A stretch of DNA of 64,000 bases from an uncultured Oligoflexia bacterium. Its GTDB lineage: Bacteria; Bdellovibrionota; Bacteriovoracia; Bacteriovoracales; Bacteriovoracaceae. Each line of letters opens with the position of its first letter. The first letter of the stretch is position 1. The notes beneath the pieces were generated by a model. That model ran no database searches, was not told where the DNA came from, and worked only from the letters and a program-made list of their open reading frames with translations. Location: NCBI GenBank assembly GCA_950061135.1, contig CATLVU010000001.1, forward strand, positions 1 to 64,000. Reading direction: 5' to 3'. A program made the position numbers and the translations under genes. Of the stretch, positions 11,534-20,156 are shown one piece after another.

Positions 11534-11685
11534 AACTGACCTACAAGATTGGTGTTGATACTTTTGTAAATTACTGAGTTTATGGATTATTTAAGAGAAA
11601 TATCAGGCTGCCGGTTTTGGGTTGGTAATTCTTTTTATAATTGAACGGGTTAAGTTTTTATCAACACCATTGTTGTCAGGCAGTT
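11534..11685. repeat. ~152-bp element copy 1 with inverted ends (putative EBP-binding region)
   Basis: AACTGACCTACAAGATTGGTGTTGATA ... TATCAACACCATTGTTGTCAGGCAGTT; central GGCTGC at offset 72; matches copy at 24743. Confidence 0.75.
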
Positions 11686-11825
11686 TAAAAGTCTTAAGTA
11701 ATTTTTAACAACATACGGGATCAAAATGCTCCTGTATCAATCTTGGTGTCATTATTTCGACCTAAGTGTCACCAATAATTCAGACTAATTTACATCGACT
11801 CTATACAAATTAAACACTTAAGTTT

Positions 11826-11841
11826 TGGCACGATCTTTGCC
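11826..11841 (+). promoter_or_regulatory. Sigma-54 promoter (-24/-12)
   Basis: TGGCACGATCTTTGCC, GG-N10-GC; near-perfect match to TGGCACG-N4-TTGCW. Confidence 0.85.
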
Positions 11842-11851
11842 TTAGATATAA

Positions 11852-11925
11852 TGTGTCCAAGGAAGGACATTCGGCCCAAGGATGGGCCCATTAATTTTTT
11901 TTTAAAACTTAGGCAAGGATTGCCT
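11852..11925 (+). ncRNA. Candidate leader/sRNA with three GGA-loop hairpins; hairpin 2 plus T-run is terminator-like
   Basis: TGTCC-AAGGAA-GGACA; GGCCCA-AGGA-TGGGCC followed by TTAATTTTTTTTT; AGGCA-AGGAT-TGCCT. Confidence 0.6.
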
Positions 11926-11947
11926 CAAGCTTTCAAGAATTTTTCAT

Positions 11948-12436
11948 GTGATCTTATCAACCGATAAGATCAATATGAAAGAGCAAGACAATTGGGTTTT
12001 CTATTTACAATTAAAGTCAAAGTTATCAAAAGACTTTCTAGTTTTAGATAGGGAGTTGAAAGATTACGGAAAGGGCCTAGTTCCGGTTTCAATAGAAAAC
12101 TTATTAGGTTATATAAAAAAGAAAGAAGGAATCGACCTTCTTGTTGTTGTAAAATCTAAAGCAGAAGCAAACTATTATAATAAAAGAATAAAAAAAGTAC
12201 TTCGCTATTTAATTTTATCTAAAAAAATACGTTTAACTTTAGTTTCTTCTTACCAAGACATAAATGATTTAACCTTGGCCAAGAAAGGGCATTATTTTTT
12301 TCATCAACTACCCATGAGTGTTTCATCGGTAGTATTTGAAATGATCTCAACAATACATGACAGGCAAGATAATAAAAATAAATGGCCTGGAGCTTCAAGG
12401 CCAAAAATGATGTTCTCGAGGTATAATGAGTCCTGA
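11948..12436 (+). CDS. Hypothetical protein (downstream of sigma-54 promoter; start could be 11975)
   Basis: ORF of 162 aa; GTG at 11948 or ATG at 11975. Confidence 0.6.
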   Translation: MILSTDKINMKEQDNWVFYLQLKSKLSKDFLVLDRELKDYGKGLVPVSIENLLGYIKKKEGIDLLVVVKSKAEANYYNKRIKKVLRYLILSKKIRLTLVSSYQDINDLTLAKKGHYFFHQLPMSVSSVVFEMISTIHDRQDNKNKWPGASRPKMMFSRYNES

Positions 12437-12815
12437 AAAAAAAATCTTTCAAGATCGCTATTTAGTTTTACTTAAAAACGATGTTATGGAGCTCTATGAG
12501 CGCATTGTCGAGAGACAAGATGAGTATATCGAGTTTTTTTCGCTTCATAGAGAAAGAGAAGGGTTTAAAGAAGTTTTTAGGAATCGTTTTTCAGAAGCTA
12601 CCATGTTTGATTTATCCCATCTACCAGTTGAAGTGATTGAATTGAGTCATGATTTTTATAAAGTAATCGACGATATTTACTGGTATATAATGCATACTCA
12701 AGATATGCCAAATACAATTCAAGATACCTTGGTTAAGCGACTTGGGCCTTTGAAGAAAAAGTATCAAAATCTCATTTTTTATATTGATGCCTCACTAAGT
12801 AACAGAACTGAGTAA
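12426..12815 (+). CDS. Hypothetical protein
   Basis: 129-aa ORF overlapping the preceding ORF by 11 nt. Confidence 0.6.
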   Translation: MSPEKKIFQDRYLVLLKNDVMELYERIVERQDEYIEFFSLHREREGFKEVFRNRFSEATMFDLSHLPVEVIELSHDFYKVIDDIYWYIMHTQDMPNTIQDTLVKRLGPLKKKYQNLIFYIDASLSNRTE

Positions 12816-12902
12816 TTTCAATAGCTTGGTCTGCGAGTAAAAATTTTAAAATTAATAAAATATTTTCAAAAACGATGCAAAATGGTGTAAAAACCATAGC
12901 TT

Positions 12903-13586
12903 ATGAAATACTTACAAAAACAAATCTTAGCTTTAATGCTTATTCCATTTTCAGGTATTGCTTGGGCCAAAATTAATATTACTCCTGTTCAATTAAATAA
13001 ACTTTCAGGAGAAAAACAAATTCAATACGATTCAAAACTTAGATGGGATCAAAGATATAATAAATCTAATTATGTTTATGGAAAAATTCCAGCAAGTTTC
13101 TTAGCAAAGAATTTTACAACATTAAAGCCTAATAGCCTTGTCCTAGATATGGGAATGGGAGAAGGAAGGAATGCTGTTTTCTTGGCCAAAAAAGGTCATC
13201 GTGTTCTTGGTGTTGATATTAGTTCTGTTGCAATTAGAAAGGCTCAGCGATTAGCAAGAGAAAATAATGTAAAGATTAAACCACTGCTTGCTTCTTTAAA
13301 GAAACAAGATTTTCCAGAAAACCATTTTGATGCAATCATATGTTTTTATTATGTTGATAGGGAATTAACAAAGAAAATCAAATCTTGGTTAAAGCCAGGA
13401 GGAGTTTTAATTTATGAGGCCTATACAATGAAAGAATATGACAAAGGAAAAACTCAAGAACCTTTAGAGTATTTCTTAAGGCCACAAGAATTATTAGATA
13501 TGTTTACAGGAATGGAAGTTGTTAAATATGAAGAGCCTATGGATGAGTCTCGTTATAGGGCCAGTATTATTGTTCGGAAAAACTAA
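12903..13586 (+). CDS. SAM-dependent methyltransferase with N-terminal signal-like segment
   Basis: LVLDMGMGEGRNAVFLAKKGHRVLGVDIS motif I. Confidence 0.85.
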   Translation: MKYLQKQILALMLIPFSGIAWAKINITPVQLNKLSGEKQIQYDSKLRWDQRYNKSNYVYGKIPASFLAKNFTTLKPNSLVLDMGMGEGRNAVFLAKKGHRVLGVDISSVAIRKAQRLARENNVKIKPLLASLKKQDFPENHFDAIICFYYVDRELTKKIKSWLKPGGVLIYEAYTMKEYDKGKTQEPLEYFLRPQELLDMFTGMEVVKYEEPMDESRYRASIIVRKN

Positions 13587-14023
13587 TGCCAAAGTTTGTT
13601 TCAAGTAAAAGATTTAAAGGATATCCCTGCACCCATAGACAGTGGAAGGCAAAATCTCACTGTAAATATGTACATGGCTATAGCCGTGAATTTTATTTTG
13701 AATTTGAATCAGCCGAGTTATCAGAAGAGTTTTGGGTTATGGACTTCGGAGGATTAAAAGAAATTAAAGAGTGGCTTAGTTACCATTTTGATCATACATT
13801 TTTGATTGCTGAAGATGATCCAGAATTAGAAACGTTCAAAGAGCTTGATAAAAAACAATTGATTCAATTGCGAGTTCTTCCAAATCCTGGAATGGAGGGA
13901 ACTGCTAAATTTGTTTACGAACAAATAAACCCAATAATTCAAAAAATAACCAACAAAAGAGTTTGGATTTCATTGGTTGAAGTTCGAGAAAATGAAAAAA
14001 ACTCAGCAAAGTATTTGCCCTAG
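13586..14023 (+). CDS. 6-pyruvoyl/6-carboxytetrahydropterin synthase family protein (QueD-like)
   Basis: CKYVHGYSREFYFEFE...MDFGGLKEIKEWLSYHFDHTFL...; HGY replaces canonical HGH. Confidence 0.75.
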   Translation: MPKFVSSKRFKGYPCTHRQWKAKSHCKYVHGYSREFYFEFESAELSEEFWVMDFGGLKEIKEWLSYHFDHTFLIAEDDPELETFKELDKKQLIQLRVLPNPGMEGTAKFVYEQINPIIQKITNKRVWISLVEVRENEKNSAKYLP

Positions 14024-14068
14024 ATAGTCAAGTTTGTAAGCCTTTAATTTCTTTCGTTTCATGGCATA

Positions 14069-14773
14069 ATGGAAGCAATGAAAAAAAGAAAATGGACTTT
14101 CTTATTTACCTTAATCTTTAGCACGATAGTTAATGCTCAAGATTATTCTTTAGCAGATGATACGAGAATATTCTCAGGCAGAATTTCAAAAATAAATAGG
14201 GATGCAAAACTCATCAGAATAAAGATTGAGTTTGAAAATGCCAAATATCTTACAAAAAATAGTCGAATCGATTTTTGGAATGAATCATACCCAGACAGAA
14301 AGTGTAGAGTTTACCTAAAAGGTCGAACGAGCGAATACTTATTAGCGAGACTTTCTGATTATGAGTCTTGTATCAGAAGAGTTCCCTTTGCAGTTGGATC
14401 TTATTTAAAAATGTCTAGTCCAGACTTTGATCGAAACTTAGAAGTAGGAAAAGAGCTAGTAAAAATCCTTCATAAAAAAAGAACAGCATTAAATGCGAGA
14501 AAATCTCGCTATGAAAAAGATATATCTGTTTATATTGAAAAAATCGATGCAACAAATAAACGATATGAAGTGCTAAGGCAAAAGCTTGATCTAGAGTGGC
14601 AAAAAGAATTATCTGCTCTGGAGGAAGATAAATTACAATCATTTCAAAACTTAAAAGACACCACATCAAGTCTTAATGATATTGATTATAAATTGCAACA
14701 GTATCGAATCAGAGATCAAAACCTTGTTGAGGATCGTTGGTCTTTAGACCCAAAACTTTATTATAAAAAATAG
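14069..14773 (+). CDS. Hypothetical exported coiled-coil protein
   Basis: Signal peptide; long charged helix; upstream of ABC transporter genes. Confidence 0.6.
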   Translation: MEAMKKRKWTFLFTLIFSTIVNAQDYSLADDTRIFSGRISKINRDAKLIRIKIEFENAKYLTKNSRIDFWNESYPDRKCRVYLKGRTSEYLLARLSDYESCIRRVPFAVGSYLKMSSPDFDRNLEVGKELVKILHKKRTALNARKSRYEKDISVYIEKIDATNKRYEVLRQKLDLEWQKELSALEEDKLQSFQNLKDTTSSLNDIDYKLQQYRIRDQNLVEDRWSLDPKLYYKK

Positions 14774-14782
14774 GAAATTACT

Positions 14783-16384
14783 TTGCGCTACTTAATTCTC
14801 TTTTTATTATTGATATCTTGTGATTTACGTCCCAAGAAAAATAGTGTTTTTTATCTTAATATAAGTGGTGAACCTTCTAGGCTTAACCCTGTGGGGTCCA
14901 CCGATGGCCATACAGGCTCAGTGGCCGGTTATATTATTGAGAGTTTATTAGAAAGAGACATTGAGTCATACGACTGGAAACCCAGGTTGGCCAAAAGCTG
15001 GGAAGTTTCAAGTGATAAGACTTATTTTTTATTTAAACTTAGGGAGGGCGTTAAGTGGCATGACGGCGTGGAGTTTACAGCAAAAGATGTAAAGTTTTCC
15101 TTTGATGTTATGTTTAATGATGACTTTAATACAGCCGCCCTAAGGCCATATTATGAAGGAATAAAAGAAGTTCAAATTATCGATGATTATACAGTGAAGT
15201 TTATTGCTAAAGATGAAAACTGGCAGAACTTTGATATTGCGGCTTCTATGGATATTTATCCTAAGCATTTTTATGAACAAGACAAAAAGAAAAGCTATTT
15301 CAATAAACATCTTGTTGGTACAGGGCCATATAAGTTCATTGAACACAAACGTGGTTTTAGAATTTTATTAGAAAGAAATAAAAAATGGTGGAAAGATAAA
15401 ATAGAGCCGGAGCATGGAGAATGGAATTTTCCTAAAATTGTTTTAAGGTTTGTTAGCGACCAAACAGTATCTCTTGAAATGCTAAAAAAAGGTGCTTTTG
15501 ATTTTATAGGTATGAGGCCAGATGCTTTTGTAAAAAAAGCTGTTGGACCAGAATGGGGAAAGAGTGTTCACAAAGTCATAACTAAAAACAGTACCGCCAA
15601 AGGTTATAATTATATTGGTTGGAATATGAAACACCCTATCTTGAAAGACAAGAGGGTGAGAAAAGCTCTTTTTCACCTAGTTAATAGAGAGCTGATGATT
15701 GAGAAGTTTGAATTTGGTTATAGTGTACCAGCAGCCAGTCCAATTTATCCAAGCAGTCCATATACAGATCCTAACCTTAAGGCGGTAGAGTTTAATCCCA
15801 AAAAGGCTTTAAGTATTCTACGAGAAGCAGGTTGGGAAGATACTGATGGTGATAATATTTTAGATAAAGTTATCGATGGAAAAAAAACAAAATTTTCAAT
15901 TACCATACTTGAGCCTTTGGAAGGCTTTATGAAATATCTTACCATCTTTAAAGAGGATGCTAAAAAGGCTGGAGTTGATATTAATGTTAAGATTATGGAA
16001 TGGAACTCTTTTATAAAATTGGCAAAAGAAAAGAAATTCGATGCTATAAGACTTGCTACAACTGCGGTTATCGATTGGAATCCTATCCAACAATGGCATT
16101 CTAAATCATATGATGGCGGATCAAATCATGTAGGTTTTATGAATGAAGAAGCAGATGAGTTAATGACCAAAGCAAAATTTATTCATGATCGAACGGAAAG
16201 AATAAAACTTTTAAGAAAAGTTGAGAGAATGATTGTAGAGGAGTATCCAATGGTTTGGTTTAGTTATAAAGAAAGTACTATGTATGGTCATACTAACAGA
16301 ATGAAAAAAGAAAAAGATACATATAAATACGGACTTGGAACTTCTTACTGGAAGTTTAAAGCTGAAGAAAGAGAAAAAATATAA
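14783..16384 (+). CDS. Peptide ABC transporter substrate-binding lipoprotein (SBP_bac_5)
   Basis: Lipobox LLLISCD; AKSWEVSSDKTYFLFKLREGVKWHDGVEFTAKDVKFSF. Confidence 0.95.
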   Translation: MRYLILFLLLISCDLRPKKNSVFYLNISGEPSRLNPVGSTDGHTGSVAGYIIESLLERDIESYDWKPRLAKSWEVSSDKTYFLFKLREGVKWHDGVEFTAKDVKFSFDVMFNDDFNTAALRPYYEGIKEVQIIDDYTVKFIAKDENWQNFDIAASMDIYPKHFYEQDKKKSYFNKHLVGTGPYKFIEHKRGFRILLERNKKWWKDKIEPEHGEWNFPKIVLRFVSDQTVSLEMLKKGAFDFIGMRPDAFVKKAVGPEWGKSVHKVITKNSTAKGYNYIGWNMKHPILKDKRVRKALFHLVNRELMIEKFEFGYSVPAASPIYPSSPYTDPNLKAVEFNPKKALSILREAGWEDTDGDNILDKVIDGKKTKFSITILEPLEGFMKYLTIFKEDAKKAGVDINVKIMEWNSFIKLAKEKKFDAIRLATTAVIDWNPIQQWHSKSYDGGSNHVGFMNEEADELMTKAKFIHDRTERIKLLRKVERMIVEEYPMVWFSYKESTMYGHTNRMKKEKDTYKYGLGTSYWKFKAEEREKI

Positions 16385-17403
16385 TGGGAAAATATTTATT
16401 TAGGCGTTTGTTACTAATGGTTCCAACTTTATTAGGAATTACACTAGTTGTATTTTTTATCATTAATCTTGCTCCAGGCTCTCCCATTGAACAGCAGTTA
16501 CAAGCTTTACAGTTCTCTGGTTCTGCTGATGCCCAATCAACTCGAGGTGAAGCAACAGTTACTAAAGAAGTTTTAGATGCTTTAAAAAAACAATATGGTT
16601 TTGATAAGCCGGTTCATATTCGTTATTGGATTTGGTTAAAAAATATTGCGACTCTAGACTTTGGTGAATCATTTACTTATGAAGAAGATGTTCTGGATGT
16701 CATTATTAGCAAATTTCCAGTTTCGTTGCAGTTTGGTTTGATGTCATTTATTTTGAGTTATTTGATATCAATACCCTTAGGAGTATTAAAGGCGATCAAA
16801 CACGGAAGTAAATTTGATTATTTATCTAGTTTTTTATTATTTGTCGCATACTCTATACCAGGCTTCATGCTAGCAATTCTCTTGATCGTCTTTCTTTCAG
16901 GAGATAGTTTCTTAGATATTTTTCCTGTCGGGGGATTGTACTCTGATTTTTATGATGAGATGACTTGGTGGCAACAAATCTTAGATCGAATCCATCATTT
17001 TATATTGCCTTTAATTTGTTTTACGATCGGCTCTTATACACAACTTACTTTATTGATGAAAAACTCTATTTTAGATGAAGTTAAAAAAGATTATGTTAGA
17101 ACAGCAAGAGCGAAAGGCCTTGAGGAAAAAGTTGTTTATTTAAAACACGCACTTCGAAATGCTTTGATACCAATTGTTACAGGTATTGGAGGGTTTCTTT
17201 CAATCTTCTTTGCTGGATCGTTACTTCTTGAAAAGATTTTTCAGCTAGATGGGATTGGTCTTCTTGGCTTTAATTCAATTTTATCTCGTGACTACAACGT
17301 GATAATGGGCCTTGTTTTTATTCAAAGTTTATTGATGCTAATAGGTAATATTATTTCAGATATCGCTTATGTCATTGTCGACCCAAGAATAGATTTTAAT
17401 TAA
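16384..17403 (+). CDS. ABC transporter permease (DppB/OppB-like)
   Basis: MGKYLFRRLLLMVPTLLGITLVVFFIINLAPGSP; EAA-like YVRTARAKGL. Confidence 0.95.
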   Translation: MGKYLFRRLLLMVPTLLGITLVVFFIINLAPGSPIEQQLQALQFSGSADAQSTRGEATVTKEVLDALKKQYGFDKPVHIRYWIWLKNIATLDFGESFTYEEDVLDVIISKFPVSLQFGLMSFILSYLISIPLGVLKAIKHGSKFDYLSSFLLFVAYSIPGFMLAILLIVFLSGDSFLDIFPVGGLYSDFYDEMTWWQQILDRIHHFILPLICFTIGSYTQLTLLMKNSILDEVKKDYVRTARAKGLEEKVVYLKHALRNALIPIVTGIGGFLSIFFAGSLLLEKIFQLDGIGLLGFNSILSRDYNVIMGLVFIQSLLMLIGNIISDIAYVIVDPRIDFN

Positions 17404-17413
17404 AGAGAAAAAT

Positions 17414-18430
17414 ATGATTGAGCAGTTTATAAAAAATGATGAAACCTTAAAAAAGTGGCGAGCTTTCAAATCTCATAAGACTGGATATTATTCTTTGTGG
17501 ATTATCTTAGTTATGTGCTTGTTTAGCTTTACTGCCGAGTTCTGGGCGAATTCTAGACCAATTTTTTTGAGTTACCAAAATAAGACTTACTTCCCTGTGT
17601 TTAAGGAATACAGTGCAAAAGAATTTGGCGTCAAAGATAGCTTGGTAATAGATTATAGAAATTTAAAATTAAGTGAGGGTGATACAATTGTATGGCCTAT
17701 TATTAAATGGGACCCATATGAGTCCAATAAGAAAGTTGATGAATATCCTTCAGCTCCAAGTGCAAATAATTTATTTGGTACTGATGATAGAGGTAGAGAT
17801 GTTTTTGCAAGACTATTATATGGACTTAGATATTCGATAACATATTCTGTTTTGGTTTGGGTTATAACATTTATTATTGCGCTCATCCTTGGTGGTATTC
17901 AAGGTTATAAGGGGGGCTGGGTTGATCTTCTGGGACAAAGAGTTACCGAAGTTTTATCAACTGTTCCACAACTGTTTTTATTAATAATTTTAATAGCGAT
18001 ATTTCAGCCTTCATTAACTTTGTTAGTGGTGATAACAAGTCTGTTTGGTTGGATTGGTATTTCTCAATATGTCAGGGCCGAGTTTTTAAAAAATAGAAGA
18101 CAAGAGTATGTTGAGGCGGCAAGATCTTTAGGAGTAGGGCATGTTGGAATTTTCTTAAAACATATTCTACCTAATTCTTTGTCTCCAATAATTACTTTCT
18201 CTCCCTTTGTTATCGCTGGGGGAATCACTGCTTTGGCCAGTTTAGATTATCTTGGATTTGGTCTGACTCCTCCTACTCCTAGTTGGGGAGAGTTATTGGC
18301 CCAGGCACAAAATAATTTTACTATTGCTTGGTGGCTTGCTTTGTTTCCATCACTGGCATTATTTTCAATTTTAACTATGTTTAATTTCGTTGGTGAAGCC
18401 GTTAGGGATGCCTTGGATCCAAGACTTTAG
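17414..18430 (+). CDS. ABC transporter permease (DppC/OppC-like)
   Basis: LFGTDDRGRDVFARLLYGLRYS; YVEAARSLGVG; LDYLGFGLTPPTPSWGELL. Confidence 0.95.
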   Translation: MIEQFIKNDETLKKWRAFKSHKTGYYSLWIILVMCLFSFTAEFWANSRPIFLSYQNKTYFPVFKEYSAKEFGVKDSLVIDYRNLKLSEGDTIVWPIIKWDPYESNKKVDEYPSAPSANNLFGTDDRGRDVFARLLYGLRYSITYSVLVWVITFIIALILGGIQGYKGGWVDLLGQRVTEVLSTVPQLFLLIILIAIFQPSLTLLVVITSLFGWIGISQYVRAEFLKNRRQEYVEAARSLGVGHVGIFLKHILPNSLSPIITFSPFVIAGGITALASLDYLGFGLTPPTPSWGELLAQAQNNFTIAWWLALFPSLALFSILTMFNFVGEAVRDALDPRL

Positions 18431-19005
18431 ATATCTCTAAGTAATCTAGAAAGCGAAGGCGGTTGAATCCCAAGATAAGATGCAAGATATGATTTTGGGA
18501 TTCTTTTAACATCAATTCTTTCGTTATCAATAAACTTTTGCAGTCTTTCTTTGGCATTAAATTGAACAAACTCAATTTCTCTTTTAGTTTTAAACATATA
18601 GTTACGTAGTAAAACCTCGCGGTAAACTTCGCTCCAAATAGGATCGTGCTTCATTAGCCTTACAAACTCTTTGTATTTAATAGTGTAGATTTCACTTTCT
18701 TCAAGGGCCTGTACCGAAACCATTCTTTTAGAGTGTCCCCAAGTTAAAAAGAAGTCTAAAATAAAAGATCTTTCAGGAATAAAAGAATAAGTACGCTCAT
18801 CACCTTCCTGATCAATAAGAAAGATTCTAAAAAGCCCAGAACTAACGATCGCTACTTCATCACAGTGATCAAAATGTTGAAAAAAGAAATCACCTTTTTT
18901 AAGTTTTTTATGGGTAGTTATTTCTTCAATCTTGCCCCATTCAGAAATTTCAGTTTGGGTCATAGATTGTAAAAAGTCTTTTGTATTTAAATCAAATTTA
19001 GTCAT
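18427..19005 (-). CDS. Crp/Fnr-family transcriptional regulator
   Basis: cNMP-binding-like N-terminus and C-terminal HTH (YLASYLGIQPPSLSRLLRDI). Confidence 0.85.
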   Translation of the reverse strand: MTKFDLNTKDFLQSMTQTEISEWGKIEEITTHKKLKKGDFFFQHFDHCDEVAIVSSGLFRIFLIDQEGDERTYSFIPERSFILDFFLTWGHSKRMVSVQALEESEIYTIKYKEFVRLMKHDPIWSEVYREVLLRNYMFKTKREIEFVQFNAKERLQKFIDNERIDVKRIPKSYLASYLGIQPPSLSRLLRDI

Positions 19006-19016
19006 TAATTGCCTTC

Positions 19017-20096
19017 TTATAAAGCTTGTAGCTTCACTTTCAATTTCTTTTTCTTATCATCTCTAAGGTATTCAACTGTTATAGTATCACCAATTTTGTA
19101 CTTGCCAACTTCTTGATAGATATCATCCTTTGTATTCACCTCAACACCATTTACTTTTAAAATAACATCACCAAGATATATTCGGCCAAAGCGATCACGC
19201 ATCATTCCTTTAAGTCCTGCTATACCGGCAGCTCCATCAGGATCAACAAATGAAAGCACCACGCCTTTATCTCCAACATAACGATATTTAATTTCATCAT
19301 CCAGCACTCCTATTCCCAGTCCAGGCCTGATGACTTTACCATGCTCAATAAGCTGAGGTACGATTTTAGAGACTGTATCAACTGGAACTGCAAAACCAAG
19401 CCCTGCACTGGTAGCAGAAGTAGAAACAATCATTGTATTTACACCAATAAGATGCCCGTTAGAGTTGAGTAATGGCCCACCAGAATTTCCTCTATTGATC
19501 GCAGCATCAGTTTGGATCATATTGTGAATCTTTACACCACCAATACCATCCATTTTTCTCTCTAGGGCAGAAATAATACCTTTTGAGATTGAATGATCAA
19601 AACCAAACGGGTTTCCAATTGCTAATGCCATTTGGCCGACTTGTAAATCCTTTGAAGTTCCAACTTTTATAGGTCTAAGATCATCAGGCATTGTTTCAAG
19701 TTTTAAAACAGCAATATCTTTTGTGGGTGCAACACCTACAACTTTAGCTTTATATTGCTTAGAGTTTTTTCTAAAAGTAACCATAAAATTATCCCCGCCT
19801 TGGACAACGTGATAATTTGTTACAATATGACCTTTAGTATCCCAAACAAACCCCGTACCAGTACCCTGTGGAACTTCGACTTTTCCGTAAAAGAAACTAT
19901 CAGCAACTCTAATATTTGAGACGTTTACTACCGAATCTACGTTTGACTTGTAGATTTCAATAACTTTATTTTCAACAGGAAGCAGCTTTTTGTTAGTATC
20001 TTGCTTCACTTCCACAGCATGACAATTAACTAAAAATAGAGAAAAAATAATCGCTAAAAATTTCATAGAAAATCCTTTCTTAATTGAGCTTTGCAT
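19017..20096 (-). CDS. HtrA/DegP-like serine protease with PDZ domain, probable lipoprotein
   Basis: TNYHVV / KDIAVLKL / RGNSGGPLL catalytic triad; C-terminal PDZ; lipobox-like FLVNCH. Confidence 0.92.
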   Translation of the reverse strand: MQSSIKKGFSMKFLAIIFSLFLVNCHAVEVKQDTNKKLLPVENKVIEIYKSNVDSVVNVSNIRVADSFFYGKVEVPQGTGTGFVWDTKGHIVTNYHVVQGGDNFMVTFRKNSKQYKAKVVGVAPTKDIAVLKLETMPDDLRPIKVGTSKDLQVGQMALAIGNPFGFDHSISKGIISALERKMDGIGGVKIHNMIQTDAAINRGNSGGPLLNSNGHLIGVNTMIVSTSATSAGLGFAVPVDTVSKIVPQLIEHGKVIRPGLGIGVLDDEIKYRYVGDKGVVLSFVDPDGAAGIAGLKGMMRDRFGRIYLGDVILKVNGVEVNTKDDIYQEVGKYKIGDTITVEYLRDDKKKKLKVKLQAL

Positions 20097-20156
20097 TGTT
20101 TTTATATCCAGTTATATTAGTAAAATTCACGTAAAAATTCTAGCAAGGATTAAAAA

